Of a DNA stretch of 64,000 nt, positions 46,131-55,871 are shown one piece after another. Under the pieces are notes generated by a model that searched no databases, had not been told where the DNA came from, and worked only from the letters and a program-made list of their open reading frames with translations. The position numbers and the translations under genes were made by a program. The DNA is from Candidatus Ideonella esbjergensis. GTDB taxonomy: Bacteria; Pseudomonadota; Gammaproteobacteria; Burkholderiales; Burkholderiaceae_C. The first letter of the stretch is position 1; each line of letters starts with the position of its first letter. The stretch spans positions 620,001 to 684,000 of the forward strand of contig JADJLP010000010.1 of assembly GCA_016710065.1 (NCBI GenBank). The letters are read 5' to 3'.

Positions 46131-48118
46131 TGGCCACGATCCCGCAAGCCCACGTGACTGCGGCGGATGCGCTTGCCGACTGGTGCAGCATCGCCCCCGA
46201 GACACTTGGGACGATCTACAACACCGTGCTCATGGGCACGGGCGCAACGCAATGGAAGGTGCTCACCGTCCTCCCAGAGAACGTTTCCTCCGGCCTGCCT
46301 GGAGGCGTTCGGCCCTTGTTCCGTGCCGCGACACGTGAGGCCCTCCGCCATGAGTTGCTGATGCGCCTTGCCCTGTACATCACGCGCACCGAAGTTGACG
46401 TTCTTGGTCGAGCAGCAGCCGAGGCGGACGCGATCATTGAAGCGGTAGAGGTTGCATTGCAGGGCGCTGGACGCATGCAGGCGTTTGCGCAAGCCGGTGG
46501 CCTGCTTGGGCGCGAGACTCGGCTTGGTCTGGATGCTTTGGATCGGGCAACAGCGCTCGTTCTCAAAGGCGATAAGGCCATCGGCACAGCATTCTTGGTG
46601 GGACGGGACTTGGTACTGACGTCGGCGCATGTCGCGGTGGACCAGTCTGGCAACTCGTTTGTCCAGCAACTCGCCGCGAACTTGACCTTTCATTTCCCTG
46701 TTTTCGCTGGACTGGTAGCGAAACCTTCCATCGTCGCCAAGCCAAAGAGTGGCAAGAGTCTGCTTCACTCATCACTCCCGTGGGGCGACGCACCAGACAG
46801 GCTCCATGCCCCTCCTACAGAGGGATCGGACGCCAAGCTTGACTATGCATTGATCAGACTGGATCGGCAGATCACCCATGTGGACCCGCTCGACATCCTG
46901 GAGCCACCTGAACTGGATAAGGATGAGCCGCTTGTCGTCCTTGGCTTCGCTGGAGGCACCGCTGTCAAGTGGGACAAGGGCGTCGTCGCTTCAGTCACGG
47001 GCGAGCGCGTCCAGCACAAGGCCAACACGTTGGCCGGTATGTCGGGCAGTTGCTGCATCGATGTCCACGGCAAGCCAGTGGGGATTCATGAGGGTTCTCT
47101 GCTGGACAGGAAACTCGGTGGAAACGGAGATCTCAATCGCGCAGTGCGCCTCTCGGCCATCCGCAACGCAATGCGGAGCAACGGGGCAGATCCGCTGCTT
47201 GCCGCGCCGAAAGCGCCGGGTTTCGCCATCTATGACGAATCGCTAGTTCGCCGCACAGCCTATGCAGGCCTACGCATACTTCCAGCCGAGGATCACGCGC
47301 GCTGGCGGGACCTGGTCCGCGGGGTGCTTGGAGCGGAGCCCGACTCTCCGGACCCCCTTCCCGAGTTCCACCCGTGGTTCCGTCGCAAGAACTTTGAAGC
47401 ATGGGTTGACAACAGCGTGCGGGAATTGCCCCTCGAAGCGCAGCGCCTGTTCATGGCCAGCGGCGATCCGGGTACCGGCAAATCCTTCCTGGCATCCATC
47501 CTTCGCGAGAAGCTGCTCGATGCGCTCGCCGAGACCGCATACATCTCAGCGACCCAGACTACCGCCTGGTCCTGGACCGACGCGTTGAGCAAGCTGGGCA
47601 TTGCGCCTAGTGACGAACGGGAACTGCGCCCGCATGATGCCGAAGTGCGCCGCGTGACCACAGAGGCCGCGCAAGCGGTGGCAGAGAGGGCCTCCAGCCG
47701 CGGTTCCTCACGGATCCCGCTGTTTGTCATCATCGACTTCGAGGGCGAGGCATCTTTCGCAGCAGAGGACTCGCCTTGGTTGCGCTTCATGCAGGAACTG
47801 TTGGGGCATTCGTGGGTCCGGCTGGTGGTCATCGGAGCGCCCCCCACGATCCGCGCTGAACTCGACGCCAGCGCGTCCGTCGAAGGCATCGACAGGTACG
47901 GCAGCATCGAGTCGACGATTGATCCCGTCAGTCCCGCCGACTTCAAGCAATACGTTGAGAAGGTGCTCAAGCAGTATCGCGGGAACGTCGCTGCTGCAGA
48001 CGTCGCGCGGGTAGTTGGGTTGCTCGATGGGGTGCTGGCGCAATTCCCCAGCGATGCCCTCCGGAGCGCTTGCACGGCACTCGTGGGGATCATGCTCCAG
48101 CGCTCGATGGAGGGATGA
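46130..48118 (+). CDS. Trypsin-like protease fused to a P-loop ATPase
   Basis: A 662-residue protein. Residues 1-140 form an unrecognised mostly helical domain that could be an effector-associated (adaptor) domain. A trypsin-like domain follows: His167 in VLTSAHVAVDQ, Asp238 in KLDYALIRLDR and Ser305 in TLAGMSGSCCID. The C-terminal half is a NTPase: Walker A GDPGTGKS at 445-452 and Walker B LFVIIDFE at 531-538. Such trypsin-NTPase fusions occur in predicted bacterial conflict systems, where the NTPase senses or oligomerises and the protease signals. There is no signal peptide. The start ATG overlaps the previous stop, and the stop lies one base before the next GTG start. Confidence 0.85.
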   Translation: MATIPQAHVTAADALADWCSIAPETLGTIYNTVLMGTGATQWKVLTVLPENVSSGLPGGVRPLFRAATREALRHELLMRLALYITRTEVDVLGRAAAEADAIIEAVEVALQGAGRMQAFAQAGGLLGRETRLGLDALDRATALVLKGDKAIGTAFLVGRDLVLTSAHVAVDQSGNSFVQQLAANLTFHFPVFAGLVAKPSIVAKPKSGKSLLHSSLPWGDAPDRLHAPPTEGSDAKLDYALIRLDRQITHVDPLDILEPPELDKDEPLVVLGFAGGTAVKWDKGVVASVTGERVQHKANTLAGMSGSCCIDVHGKPVGIHEGSLLDRKLGGNGDLNRAVRLSAIRNAMRSNGADPLLAAPKAPGFAIYDESLVRRTAYAGLRILPAEDHARWRDLVRGVLGAEPDSPDPLPEFHPWFRRKNFEAWVDNSVRELPLEAQRLFMASGDPGTGKSFLASILREKLLDALAETAYISATQTTAWSWTDALSKLGIAPSDERELRPHDAEVRRVTTEAAQAVAERASSRGSSRIPLFVIIDFEGEASFAAEDSPWLRFMQELLGHSWVRLVVIGAPPTIRAELDASASVEGIDRYGSIESTIDPVSPADFKQYVEKVLKQYRGNVAAADVARVVGLLDGVLAQFPSDALRSACTALVGIMLQRSMEG

Positions 48119-48119
48119 A

Positions 48120-51100
48120 GTGGCGAGCACTCCGTCTGACAAGGACCGGCCAAACGTTTCGCTGACACGAGCGCAGGTCAGCGACCGCCTGAACGCCATG
48201 TCGGAGGCGCTTCGCGGCGTAGTCGAGGGGGGGCAGCAGGCAACTGCACCGCCACCCGCGACGTCCCCAGAGGAACCGTTCGCAAGACACGCTGCGCTGC
48301 TGCGTCAGCGATTGGCCGTACGCGGATGGGTTGCACCGCTGACCGCAATTCCCGAAGCGACCGCTTCCGAAGCCGCTAGCGTTCTCCGGGCCGTTGCCGC
48401 GGATGTCGAGGTTGCGGTGGACGGACAGCCCGGACGCTGGTTCATGACCACGGCCGCAAGACGACGCACCTTCGCATCGACCTCGCTTGCGCAGTTGCGC
48501 CAGGAGACAAACCGAATCACACCGTCAGACGATGAAGACCCGCTTCTGATGGCCATGCGAATCGTCTCTGGCGAGGAATCGGCATCACTTGAAACAGTAG
48601 GGGTCGATGTTCTTCACGAACTGACGCGCGTAGCAGGTTGGAGCGGCAGCCGAACCGACCTGGCTCGCGGCGCGGCTCTAGAGCTAGCGGACGCGGCGCG
48701 TCATCTGGCCTCCAAAGCAGCTTCGCAGATCCAGCGGCGACGACGGACAAGCGAGCTTGAGCGCGCCTCCAACACGAGAGTGGTTGGCCGCGACGATGAG
48801 AGAAAGCTCATCGCAGGCTTCCTTGGAAGGACGGGACGAGGTGCACGTCGTATCCCCACTCTGTATGTTCACGGCATTGGAGGCGCAGGCAAGTCGACGA
48901 TGCTTCTGGACGCCGAAGCCTCCCTGCGAGCAACGGAAGAGGCATTGGTGCTGCATCTGGACTTCGACAGCCCGTTCGTCGACGTGGCGAGTCCCGAGCG
49001 AATGGACATTCTGTTGCTCCGCCAGTTGCGTGCCGAGGCTCCTGATTCGGCACAAGACCTTCAATCGAGAATTGACGCTCTCCAGGAGCTTGGCGAGCAG
49101 CGGACGAAAGCACGCATAGAGGCCGCGGGGGAAGTGCAGTATGTTGGTGGGTCCAAATCAGTCAGTTCCTCCGGGAAGAGATCCAGGAGTCGCCGCCAGG
49201 AAATGTTCCAGGGACACACAGCCGAGTCATTTGGCGTATCGCAGGACTACGAGCGCACATCTGCGCTTAGCGGTGTCTCGACGCTGGACTTCATGGCAGG
49301 CAAACCCCTGATACTGTTCCTGGACACGCTAGAGAACGTTACACGCGAGGGTGCGAGCGCAATCGACGCGATGCTGAGCTGGGTCTCGTCGTGGCGGATG
49401 TGCGCCTTTGACGGCGATCTGCGCGTCGTGCTGGCTGGACGGGATGACCTTGCATGCGCGGCCATGCGGGATCTCATGGAGCGCCTCGATTTCCACGATT
49501 TCGAACTGGACGATGATCACGTCGTCGGGCTGGGCGACCTTTCTCCTGAGGCGGCACGACAGCTGTTGACGGAGGCTCGCATGCCGCCAGACGCCGCATC
49601 CCTCGCGGCAAAGGCACTGCCACGGAATCCGCTGGTGCTTCGCATGGCCGCGATGGTCTACGAGCACAACCCAGAGGCGGCGCTGGACATCCAGGAGAAC
49701 TATCGAGCAGGCCGCATCGACCGGCGTACTGCCGAAGGCTATCTGGCTCAGCGAGTCGTGGCGCATATCGAAGACCCAGCGGCGCGGCGGTACGTGGCCG
49801 CGGCGATGGTCCTTCCTGTCGTCACGGAGCGCGTTCTGCGCGACATCGTGATCCCCGCCGTTGACGGCAAGCTCAAGGCGGATAGCCCGTCCCCGCGCGC
49901 CGTCTTCCGCGGCTTGCAGGCCGCCACCTGGCTAACACTCAACGAGCAGCCCGGAACGCTGCGCTGGCATGAGGTATTGCGTGAGCTCGCGCTCCGAATG
50001 ATCGACGCGGACCCGGACTCAGCCGAACTGGCGGCACGGGTCAGAGCCACCGCAGAGGTCTGGTCCGCCCGGCGGCGCTCGCCCGAACAGCGTGCCCTTG
50101 CGGCTCTGTTGCAGGGCAAGGCCGCGGGACCCATCCACGAAGAGGCGGTCCACCGGCTGCGCCTGGAGGGAATGAACGGACAGGGAGGCGACGGTGATCG
50201 TTTGGTCGCACAGGGCGCGGCCGAGCGGGCACTCGAGTTGTATCGCACTAGGCCCACCCGCAGCGAAGGGAAGCCGCCTGCGTTTGTCCTGCGCGCGCTG
50301 GCCGACGTCGCGCAGTGGCGGACCGGAGAGGTCGACGTCAGCGCGGTGCTGGAGGAGATGCGCCTCGAACTGGCGGAACGGCGCACCGGGGTGCACAAGA
50401 CCACCCTAGATTGCTTGCGGTGGCTGACGAGACTGCAACTGATGCGGACAGGGCAGCTCACGTCCGCACACCTCGAGGTCCTGCGCGCTGCGGTATCCCG
50501 GCTCAAGTTCAACACGGACAACGCCGCCTTCCTGGGACTCGTGGGCACTGCAGAAGCCTTGCACGCACCCTCGCCCCACAAGTTGGATCTGCTGGCACCA
50601 CCTATCTGGCCGCCCCACAAGGCACGAGTGGGAGCGGAGATCCGCTTTCCGATGGTTCGCGCCGTCTACGGCGCGATCCAAGCGAAAGCCTGCTACGTCG
50701 AAACGACGCTGGAGCGCCTTCTCGTCCTGAACAAGCAAACACCGCGCGCGCTGGAAGAGTTGGGCAGCAGAGAGTTGCTGGTTCTGGACACCAAGGCCAG
50801 GAATGCGTTGGTCGACTTCGACGCACTGAAAGATGCCGCGCTGCACCAGGTTGAAGCCTTCTACGCCCGCTGTCGCGGGACTCGCGTGAGCATTGACGTG
50901 GCGAGGATCGGGAGTGCGACAGCGGCCTGGCTCATGCGGGGTACAACGGTCGAATTCCATCGACCGTTGGGCATCGCGCTTGCAGCGGTGATTGATCCGT
51001 CTGGTGCCGATCTGCCGGGAGCGCGCGGCCGACGTGCCGCCACGCTGGGAAGCCTTGTCAGCTTCGTCAGGGAACTGCCCGGCCGCCCCCCTGACGCGTT

Positions 51101-54100
51101 TCTGCCCCTTGCCGAGTTTGACTCTCCAGAGCGGCTGATGTCGCACGCGTCCTCCCTGGAGAGCGCCGTCACGTCGATCGTGGTCCAACTTGATCGCGCT
51201 CGCATGCTGGGCTCGCTCTGTCGCGCGCTTCGACAGATGCCGCGCAATGAGCCCTTGATTGCGGAAACGTCTTCCGCGGCGTATGGGCGCCTGATCGATG
51301 TCTGCGGACGCTATCTGCAGTGGGACCGCGCGCTTGATCCGCTCGACGTCGGATTGGGGCCGTATCCGAAGCTCGAACCCCAGGCAATGCCCACGAGAGA
51401 CGACCCACCCCCACAGATCCGCGTCGCTTCGCCGCTCCCACTGCCGACCACATCGGCGCTACCGGCGCCGATCCCATCGCTGCCCTCGCCACACGTAGGC
51501 CAACTTCACATGGACAAACGACTCGACCTGCTGCGCGAACTCATCGCGGCCGCTCAAGGAGGCTCTGGCGCGCTGGTCGGTCAGCGGCCGTTTCCCCTTC
51601 GGGAACTGCGCTATGCGCTCGAGTACAAGGCTGCGCCCGATCTGGAGGTAGAGGCGGATCGTTTGGTGGCGTTGCTGCGCGTTTCACCGCCGGCCTTCGA
51701 GTTGCGGGCCTTGGCGCAAGGTCAGACACTGGATCGGTTCCTTCTCCTGCGCGTCCCGGGCTGCGAGCGCACCCTCGGGCAGCGCGACCTCTTTGCGATC
51801 GGCTACGCGCTCGCCGATGCGCTCGATCTCGTCTCAGCCGAGCCGGACCTCGGGACCGACTTCTACGTCGATCCTGAGCCGCCCAAGCACGACCCTGCCG
51901 TGGAGTCGGCGGCGGTCAGCGGCCTTTGCTGGGTGACCGGAGCGCCACCCGCAGACCGTCGATGGGCTCTGGAGAACACTGGGGTGCTTGCTGCCTGGGC
52001 CCGCAGCAAGGGTGCCGGCATCGTGATCGCCCAACCCGATACCGGCGTGGCAGCACACGACGAGATCGATGCATCGATGTTCGCGGTGGAGCAGAGCTAT
52101 GACGTCCTCGATGACGACCCGGATCCCACGGACCCGCTGACGCAGGGGACGGCCAACCCTGGGCATGGCACAGGCACGGCGAGCGTGCTCTGCAGTCCGG
52201 AAGCCGGACAGATTGCCGGCGCTGCGCCCCTCGCGAAGGTGGCGCCCATTCGTTGCATTCACGACGTGAAGGTCTTCGACACCTCGCCCGTGGCTGCGGC
52301 GATCAGCCACGCGGTGTCCGCCCGGTGCGACGTGATCTCGATGAGCCTCGGCGGCATCCCCGGGCGCGCGATGCACGCCGCAGTGCGCGCAGCTGTCGAG
52401 TCCGATCTCATCGTAGTCGCGGCGGCAGGCAACTGTGTGCGGACCGTCGTCTGGCCGGCCCGCTATGACGAAGTCATCGCCGTTGCGGGAAGCAACTTCA
52501 ATGACCGCCCCTGGAAGGGGAGTTGTCGAGGGTCCGCTGTCGACATCACTGCACCGGCGGAACTCGTCTGGCGCGCCGAGCGCAACGCGCAGAACGATCC
52601 AACGTCGGTTGTCGGGGGTGGTCAGGGCACGTCATTCGCCGCCGCGCTGGTCGCAGGCATCGCGGCCCTGTGGTTGGGCCGGCACGGGAAGCCAGCCGTC
52701 GTCGCCGAGGCCCGTCGGCGCGGTATCAGCGTTCAAAGGCTTTTCCGGGCTGCACTGCGTTCCACGGCACGGCAACCCACTGAGTGGGACACGAACGACT
52801 TCGGGGCTGGCATCGCGGACGCACAGGCGCTCCTGGACCTGGATCTCTCGGCCATTCCTGACCTTGTGTTGGAGTCGGTGGCAGCGCCGGAGCGGCCGTC
52901 CGTCGAAGGTCTCGTTACCGAAGCGTTCGGGCCGGGTCCAGTGGACTCGAAGTTCCCCTGGCATCGCTACGGTGCGGAGATGGCCGCCATCGCCTTGACC
53001 CAGGCCAAGCTGGGTATCGCTCCCGCGAGTCTCACGCCGGAAGCCAAGGTGGCGGGCACCCGGCCTTCTCAGGCCCTGTCGGCGGCCGCGGCGTCATCGT
53101 CCGACAAACGCCTCGCCGCGTTTGCCGAACGGGCCGGTCAGACAAGCATGTCGCGTCCGTTGGTCCGCCCTGGCCCTTCGAAGCCCGTGCAGCCGGAGCG
53201 CCTACGACTCGCGCTGCCGCGCACGCCCCAGGTCGAGTCTGCGGGACGTTTCGATGTGGAGCGAGCAAGACAGTACCTGCAAGGACGGGGACGCACGACC
53301 CAGATCGAGCGCGCACAGCGTCTGCTCTCCACCAGCACCGCGGACGCCCCGTTGCGGAGCCGCATCGTGGGAGAGATCGATGAGGCGCTGAGCGCCGTCG
53401 CCCGGTCGCAACCCCTCACCCCGACAGCCCAGATCGGGCTTGAGACACTTGTGCGCTTGACGGGTCGACCCGCACTACGTCTGCGCCAAGGCGCGATCGA
53501 CGTTGCCGACCCGCGGGCAGAAGAGTGGAGAGTCCGGATCACGATGCTAATGCAGGATCCACGTTTTTTGACCCGGACGCGAAGCGTGGGCCGCATCGAT
53601 GTAGATGAGGCACATGTCGGGACCGGTTTTGTGGTCGGCCCTGGCCTGATCCTGACGAACCGGCATGTACTCCAGGCGTTTGCAGCACCGGTCCCTCGGC
53701 GCAACGATCCAAGCCGATGGGTGCTCACTGCGGACGACGTGACGATCGACTTCGCAGAAGAACCCAGCCCGGCCACGGCAGCCAGCCGCTTCAAGATCAA
53801 GGGTGTCATCGGCGCCGGGGCACTGGAGATCGACGAGGACCGCATCTACTTTGACCGGCTGGATGCCGCGCTGCTGGAAGTGGAAGCGAGCAACACATCG
53901 GGCAGCCTGCTGCCGCCGCCCATCGATCTGGTCCGCGATCCTGCCAAGATCGCGCGGCGCAAGGAGATCATGGTGGTGGGCTATCCGGCCAGGCCGGCCA
54001 CGCTGCCAACGACGGAGTCGGGCGACATCGACATGGCAGTCGCCAAGCGCCTGGTCGAACTGTTCGGTGCCGACTACGGCAACAAGTACGCCTCTCCCGG

Positions 54101-54341
54101 CGAGATCGACCTGACCACCGGCGGCATCCCCGGTGACACGCCCCACTGGACCATGACTCACGACGCGACCACGCTCGGCGGCAACTCGGGCTCGTGCGTG
54201 ATCGGCTTCGATGAGCCACTGGCAGTCTTGGGACTGCACTTCGGTGGCAGCTGGCGTCGGGAGAACTACGCCCACGTCGTCACCGCCCTGTCGCGCGACG
54301 GAAACTTCCTGACCGATCCGGCGCTGCGCTGGATCCCCTGA
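48120..54341 (+). CDS. Giant STAND NTPase - subtilisin - trypsin fusion
   Basis: A 2073-residue protein with three enzymatic modules. The STAND-type NTPase has Walker A VHGIGGAGKSTML (about 250-262) and Walker B LILFLDTLEN with Asp402, then helical repeats to about 1090. A Pro-rich linker (about 1090-1127) precedes a subtilisin-like S8 domain: Asp1307 in IAQPDTGV, His1349 in PGHGTGTAS, the oxyanion AAAGN and Ser1505 in GGQGTSFAAAL. A trypsin-like domain ends the protein: His1849 in LTNRHVLQAF, Asp1915 in RLDAALLEVE and Ser2023 in TLGGNSGSCVIG. All catalytic residues are intact. The GTG at 48120 has GGAGGG upstream. There is no signal peptide, so it is probably cytoplasmic. Confidence 0.9.
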   Translation: MASTPSDKDRPNVSLTRAQVSDRLNAMSEALRGVVEGGQQATAPPPATSPEEPFARHAALLRQRLAVRGWVAPLTAIPEATASEAASVLRAVAADVEVAVDGQPGRWFMTTAARRRTFASTSLAQLRQETNRITPSDDEDPLLMAMRIVSGEESASLETVGVDVLHELTRVAGWSGSRTDLARGAALELADAARHLASKAASQIQRRRRTSELERASNTRVVGRDDERKLIAGFLGRTGRGARRIPTLYVHGIGGAGKSTMLLDAEASLRATEEALVLHLDFDSPFVDVASPERMDILLLRQLRAEAPDSAQDLQSRIDALQELGEQRTKARIEAAGEVQYVGGSKSVSSSGKRSRSRRQEMFQGHTAESFGVSQDYERTSALSGVSTLDFMAGKPLILFLDTLENVTREGASAIDAMLSWVSSWRMCAFDGDLRVVLAGRDDLACAAMRDLMERLDFHDFELDDDHVVGLGDLSPEAARQLLTEARMPPDAASLAAKALPRNPLVLRMAAMVYEHNPEAALDIQENYRAGRIDRRTAEGYLAQRVVAHIEDPAARRYVAAAMVLPVVTERVLRDIVIPAVDGKLKADSPSPRAVFRGLQAATWLTLNEQPGTLRWHEVLRELALRMIDADPDSAELAARVRATAEVWSARRRSPEQRALAALLQGKAAGPIHEEAVHRLRLEGMNGQGGDGDRLVAQGAAERALELYRTRPTRSEGKPPAFVLRALADVAQWRTGEVDVSAVLEEMRLELAERRTGVHKTTLDCLRWLTRLQLMRTGQLTSAHLEVLRAAVSRLKFNTDNAAFLGLVGTAEALHAPSPHKLDLLAPPIWPPHKARVGAEIRFPMVRAVYGAIQAKACYVETTLERLLVLNKQTPRALEELGSRELLVLDTKARNALVDFDALKDAALHQVEAFYARCRGTRVSIDVARIGSATAAWLMRGTTVEFHRPLGIALAAVIDPSGADLPGARGRRAATLGSLVSFVRELPGRPPDAFLPLAEFDSPERLMSHASSLESAVTSIVVQLDRARMLGSLCRALRQMPRNEPLIAETSSAAYGRLIDVCGRYLQWDRALDPLDVGLGPYPKLEPQAMPTRDDPPPQIRVASPLPLPTTSALPAPIPSLPSPHVGQLHMDKRLDLLRELIAAAQGGSGALVGQRPFPLRELRYALEYKAAPDLEVEADRLVALLRVSPPAFELRALAQGQTLDRFLLLRVPGCERTLGQRDLFAIGYALADALDLVSAEPDLGTDFYVDPEPPKHDPAVESAAVSGLCWVTGAPPADRRWALENTGVLAAWARSKGAGIVIAQPDTGVAAHDEIDASMFAVEQSYDVLDDDPDPTDPLTQGTANPGHGTGTASVLCSPEAGQIAGAAPLAKVAPIRCIHDVKVFDTSPVAAAISHAVSARCDVISMSLGGIPGRAMHAAVRAAVESDLIVVAAAGNCVRTVVWPARYDEVIAVAGSNFNDRPWKGSCRGSAVDITAPAELVWRAERNAQNDPTSVVGGGQGTSFAAALVAGIAALWLGRHGKPAVVAEARRRGISVQRLFRAALRSTARQPTEWDTNDFGAGIADAQALLDLDLSAIPDLVLESVAAPERPSVEGLVTEAFGPGPVDSKFPWHRYGAEMAAIALTQAKLGIAPASLTPEAKVAGTRPSQALSAAAASSSDKRLAAFAERAGQTSMSRPLVRPGPSKPVQPERLRLALPRTPQVESAGRFDVERARQYLQGRGRTTQIERAQRLLSTSTADAPLRSRIVGEIDEALSAVARSQPLTPTAQIGLETLVRLTGRPALRLRQGAIDVADPRAEEWRVRITMLMQDPRFLTRTRSVGRIDVDEAHVGTGFVVGPGLILTNRHVLQAFAAPVPRRNDPSRWVLTADDVTIDFAEEPSPATAASRFKIKGVIGAGALEIDEDRIYFDRLDAALLEVEASNTSGSLLPPPIDLVRDPAKIARRKEIMVVGYPARPATLPTTESGDIDMAVAKRLVELFGADYGNKYASPGEIDLTTGGIPGDTPHWTMTHDATTLGGNSGSCVIGFDEPLAVLGLHFGGSWRRENYAHVVTALSRDGNFLTDPALRWIP

Positions 54342-54399
54342 ATCGAACCAGCCACTCCTGGCGATTCCGCCCTCCCACCTGACCTACAGAGAGGACCTT

Positions 54400-55347
54400 A
54401 TGGCAATCGACCTGCAACACCGCCCCCGCTTGGAAACGATGCAGCGGCTACGGCCGGATGGGGATGAACCGCCGCGGCCGGAGTCGGCGCTCGAGGCCAG
54501 GCGCCGCCAGCCTCGCATAACGCCGCCCGAGGTGTTCGAAGGCCGGGATGGCTATGTGGAAGACTTTCTAGGCGAGTTCGTGGTGCCTTGGCCCGAGCCA
54601 CGCGGCCGCAGGGCTCGCGATGTCCAAGCGTTGCCGGACGGGAGCCGGCTGCTCACCTACGCGCACTTCTCGGTGATGATGTCCAAGTCGCGCCGGATCG
54701 CCATGTGTGTAGGCGTCAACATCTCCGGCGGCGAGTCGGTGAAGATCGAGCGGACCGCTGACAAGTGGGCGCTCGATGGTCGACTTCCTGTCGAGTCCCA
54801 GGTGGGTGAGGATCTCTATGCCGACAACCTTCTGGACCGAGGCCACCTTGTGAGACGTGAAGACCCCAACTGGGGGAGCGACGCCGAGACTGCCAACGAG
54901 GACACCTTCCACTTCACCAACTGCGCACCGCAGATGGCCGCGTTCAACCAGAAGACCTGGCTGAGCCTCGAGGACTACGTTCTCAAGAACACACGCCAGT
55001 GGAAAGAGCGCGTCACCGTCTTCTCCGGTCCGGTGTTCCGGGAGGACGATCGCGACTACCGCGGCGTGCTGATCCCCACGGCATTCTGGAAAGTCGTAGC
55101 CTTCCTCTCTGACGACCTGAAGCCTTCGGCCACGGCATACATGATCGACCAGTCCCGTGAGCTGGGTTCTCTGGAAGCTGCCTTCGGACGGTTCAAGACC
55201 TATCAGCGCAGCATTGCGCGGATCGAGGAACTGACTGATCTGGACTTCGGAGACCTGAAGAACTACGACGGCTTCACGAACGAGGAGCGTGCGAGCGGCA
55301 CGCGGATCGAGGCGGTGATCGAGCGCGCCTCGGACATTCGTACCTGA
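54400..55347 (+). CDS. EndoG/NUC1-type non-specific DNA/RNA endonuclease
   Basis: A 315-residue beta-beta-alpha-metal nuclease. The DRGH motif (146-149) is in LLDRGHLVRREDPNWG, with His149 as general base, and the metal-binding Asn183 is in FTNCAPQMAAFNQKTW. Family members such as Serratia nuclease are secreted, and EndoG is mitochondrial. This one has no signal peptide, only a Pro/Arg-rich first 50 residues, so it would act in the cytoplasm on the host's own or invading nucleic acid. It follows the giant protein by 58 bp. It is the best candidate for a killing effector that the neighbouring proteases could release. Confidence 0.9.
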   Translation: MAIDLQHRPRLETMQRLRPDGDEPPRPESALEARRRQPRITPPEVFEGRDGYVEDFLGEFVVPWPEPRGRRARDVQALPDGSRLLTYAHFSVMMSKSRRIAMCVGVNISGGESVKIERTADKWALDGRLPVESQVGEDLYADNLLDRGHLVRREDPNWGSDAETANEDTFHFTNCAPQMAAFNQKTWLSLEDYVLKNTRQWKERVTVFSGPVFREDDRDYRGVLIPTAFWKVVAFLSDDLKPSATAYMIDQSRELGSLEAAFGRFKTYQRSIARIEELTDLDFGDLKNYDGFTNEERASGTRIEAVIERASDIRT

Positions 55348-55356
55348 GAAGCTGCG

Positions 55357-55863
55357 ATGAGGAAGCGATGCGTACCCCTGGGGATAGCCTCAGCCGCACT
55401 GGCTTTCGCTGCGGGAAACGCATCCCCGCAGGCGACCTGCAAACCGATTGAGATGCGCTCGGCCGAGTTGAAGCAGTTGCTCGGGACGGTCCTCGGAGAC
55501 CTCAAGCCGCTCGCCCAGAGCTATGACGCGAGACTGGATCCCAGCAAGCCCGACTGCTACGTGAACATCAGCGTCAGGGCTGCAGGAATCCCTCCTCTCG
55601 TGCCTCCCTGCGAGTTGCGCGCCTGCTCCGTGCCCGTGACATCGGGTCGCCGGATCGCGCTCAAGGAGTTCAGGGTCGCCGGCTGCGATGCGCTGTTTGG
55701 TGCCCTGGGCGTCTCAAGGCGCGTTCCGACCTCGTTCGCGGACGCGAGTGCGAAGATCTCGAGCCATTGCGGCTCCGACGCGTTTGAGTTCAAGTCGGTC
55801 TCCCTGCAGGAGCGTCGTGGTGAGCCCGCCGCGGTCATTGAGCTCAAACCTTTGCAACCTTAG
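55357..55863 (+). CDS. Small exported protein of unknown function
   Basis: A 168-residue protein that I do not recognise. The N-terminus (a basic MRKR followed by a hydrophobic core ending near AGNASPQA) is a clear signal peptide. The mature part has six or seven cysteines and a pattern like a periplasmic domain (LVPPCELRACSVPVTSGRRI). Two or three disulfides are likely. It sits nine bases after the nuclease and eight before the subtilisin gene, inside the operon. It could be a periplasmic inhibitor or an envelope component. Confidence 0.75.
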   Translation: MRKRCVPLGIASAALAFAAGNASPQATCKPIEMRSAELKQLLGTVLGDLKPLAQSYDARLDPSKPDCYVNISVRAAGIPPLVPPCELRACSVPVTSGRRIALKEFRVAGCDALFGALGVSRRVPTSFADASAKISSHCGSDAFEFKSVSLQERRGEPAAVIELKPLQP

Positions 55864-55871
55864 AAGACACC

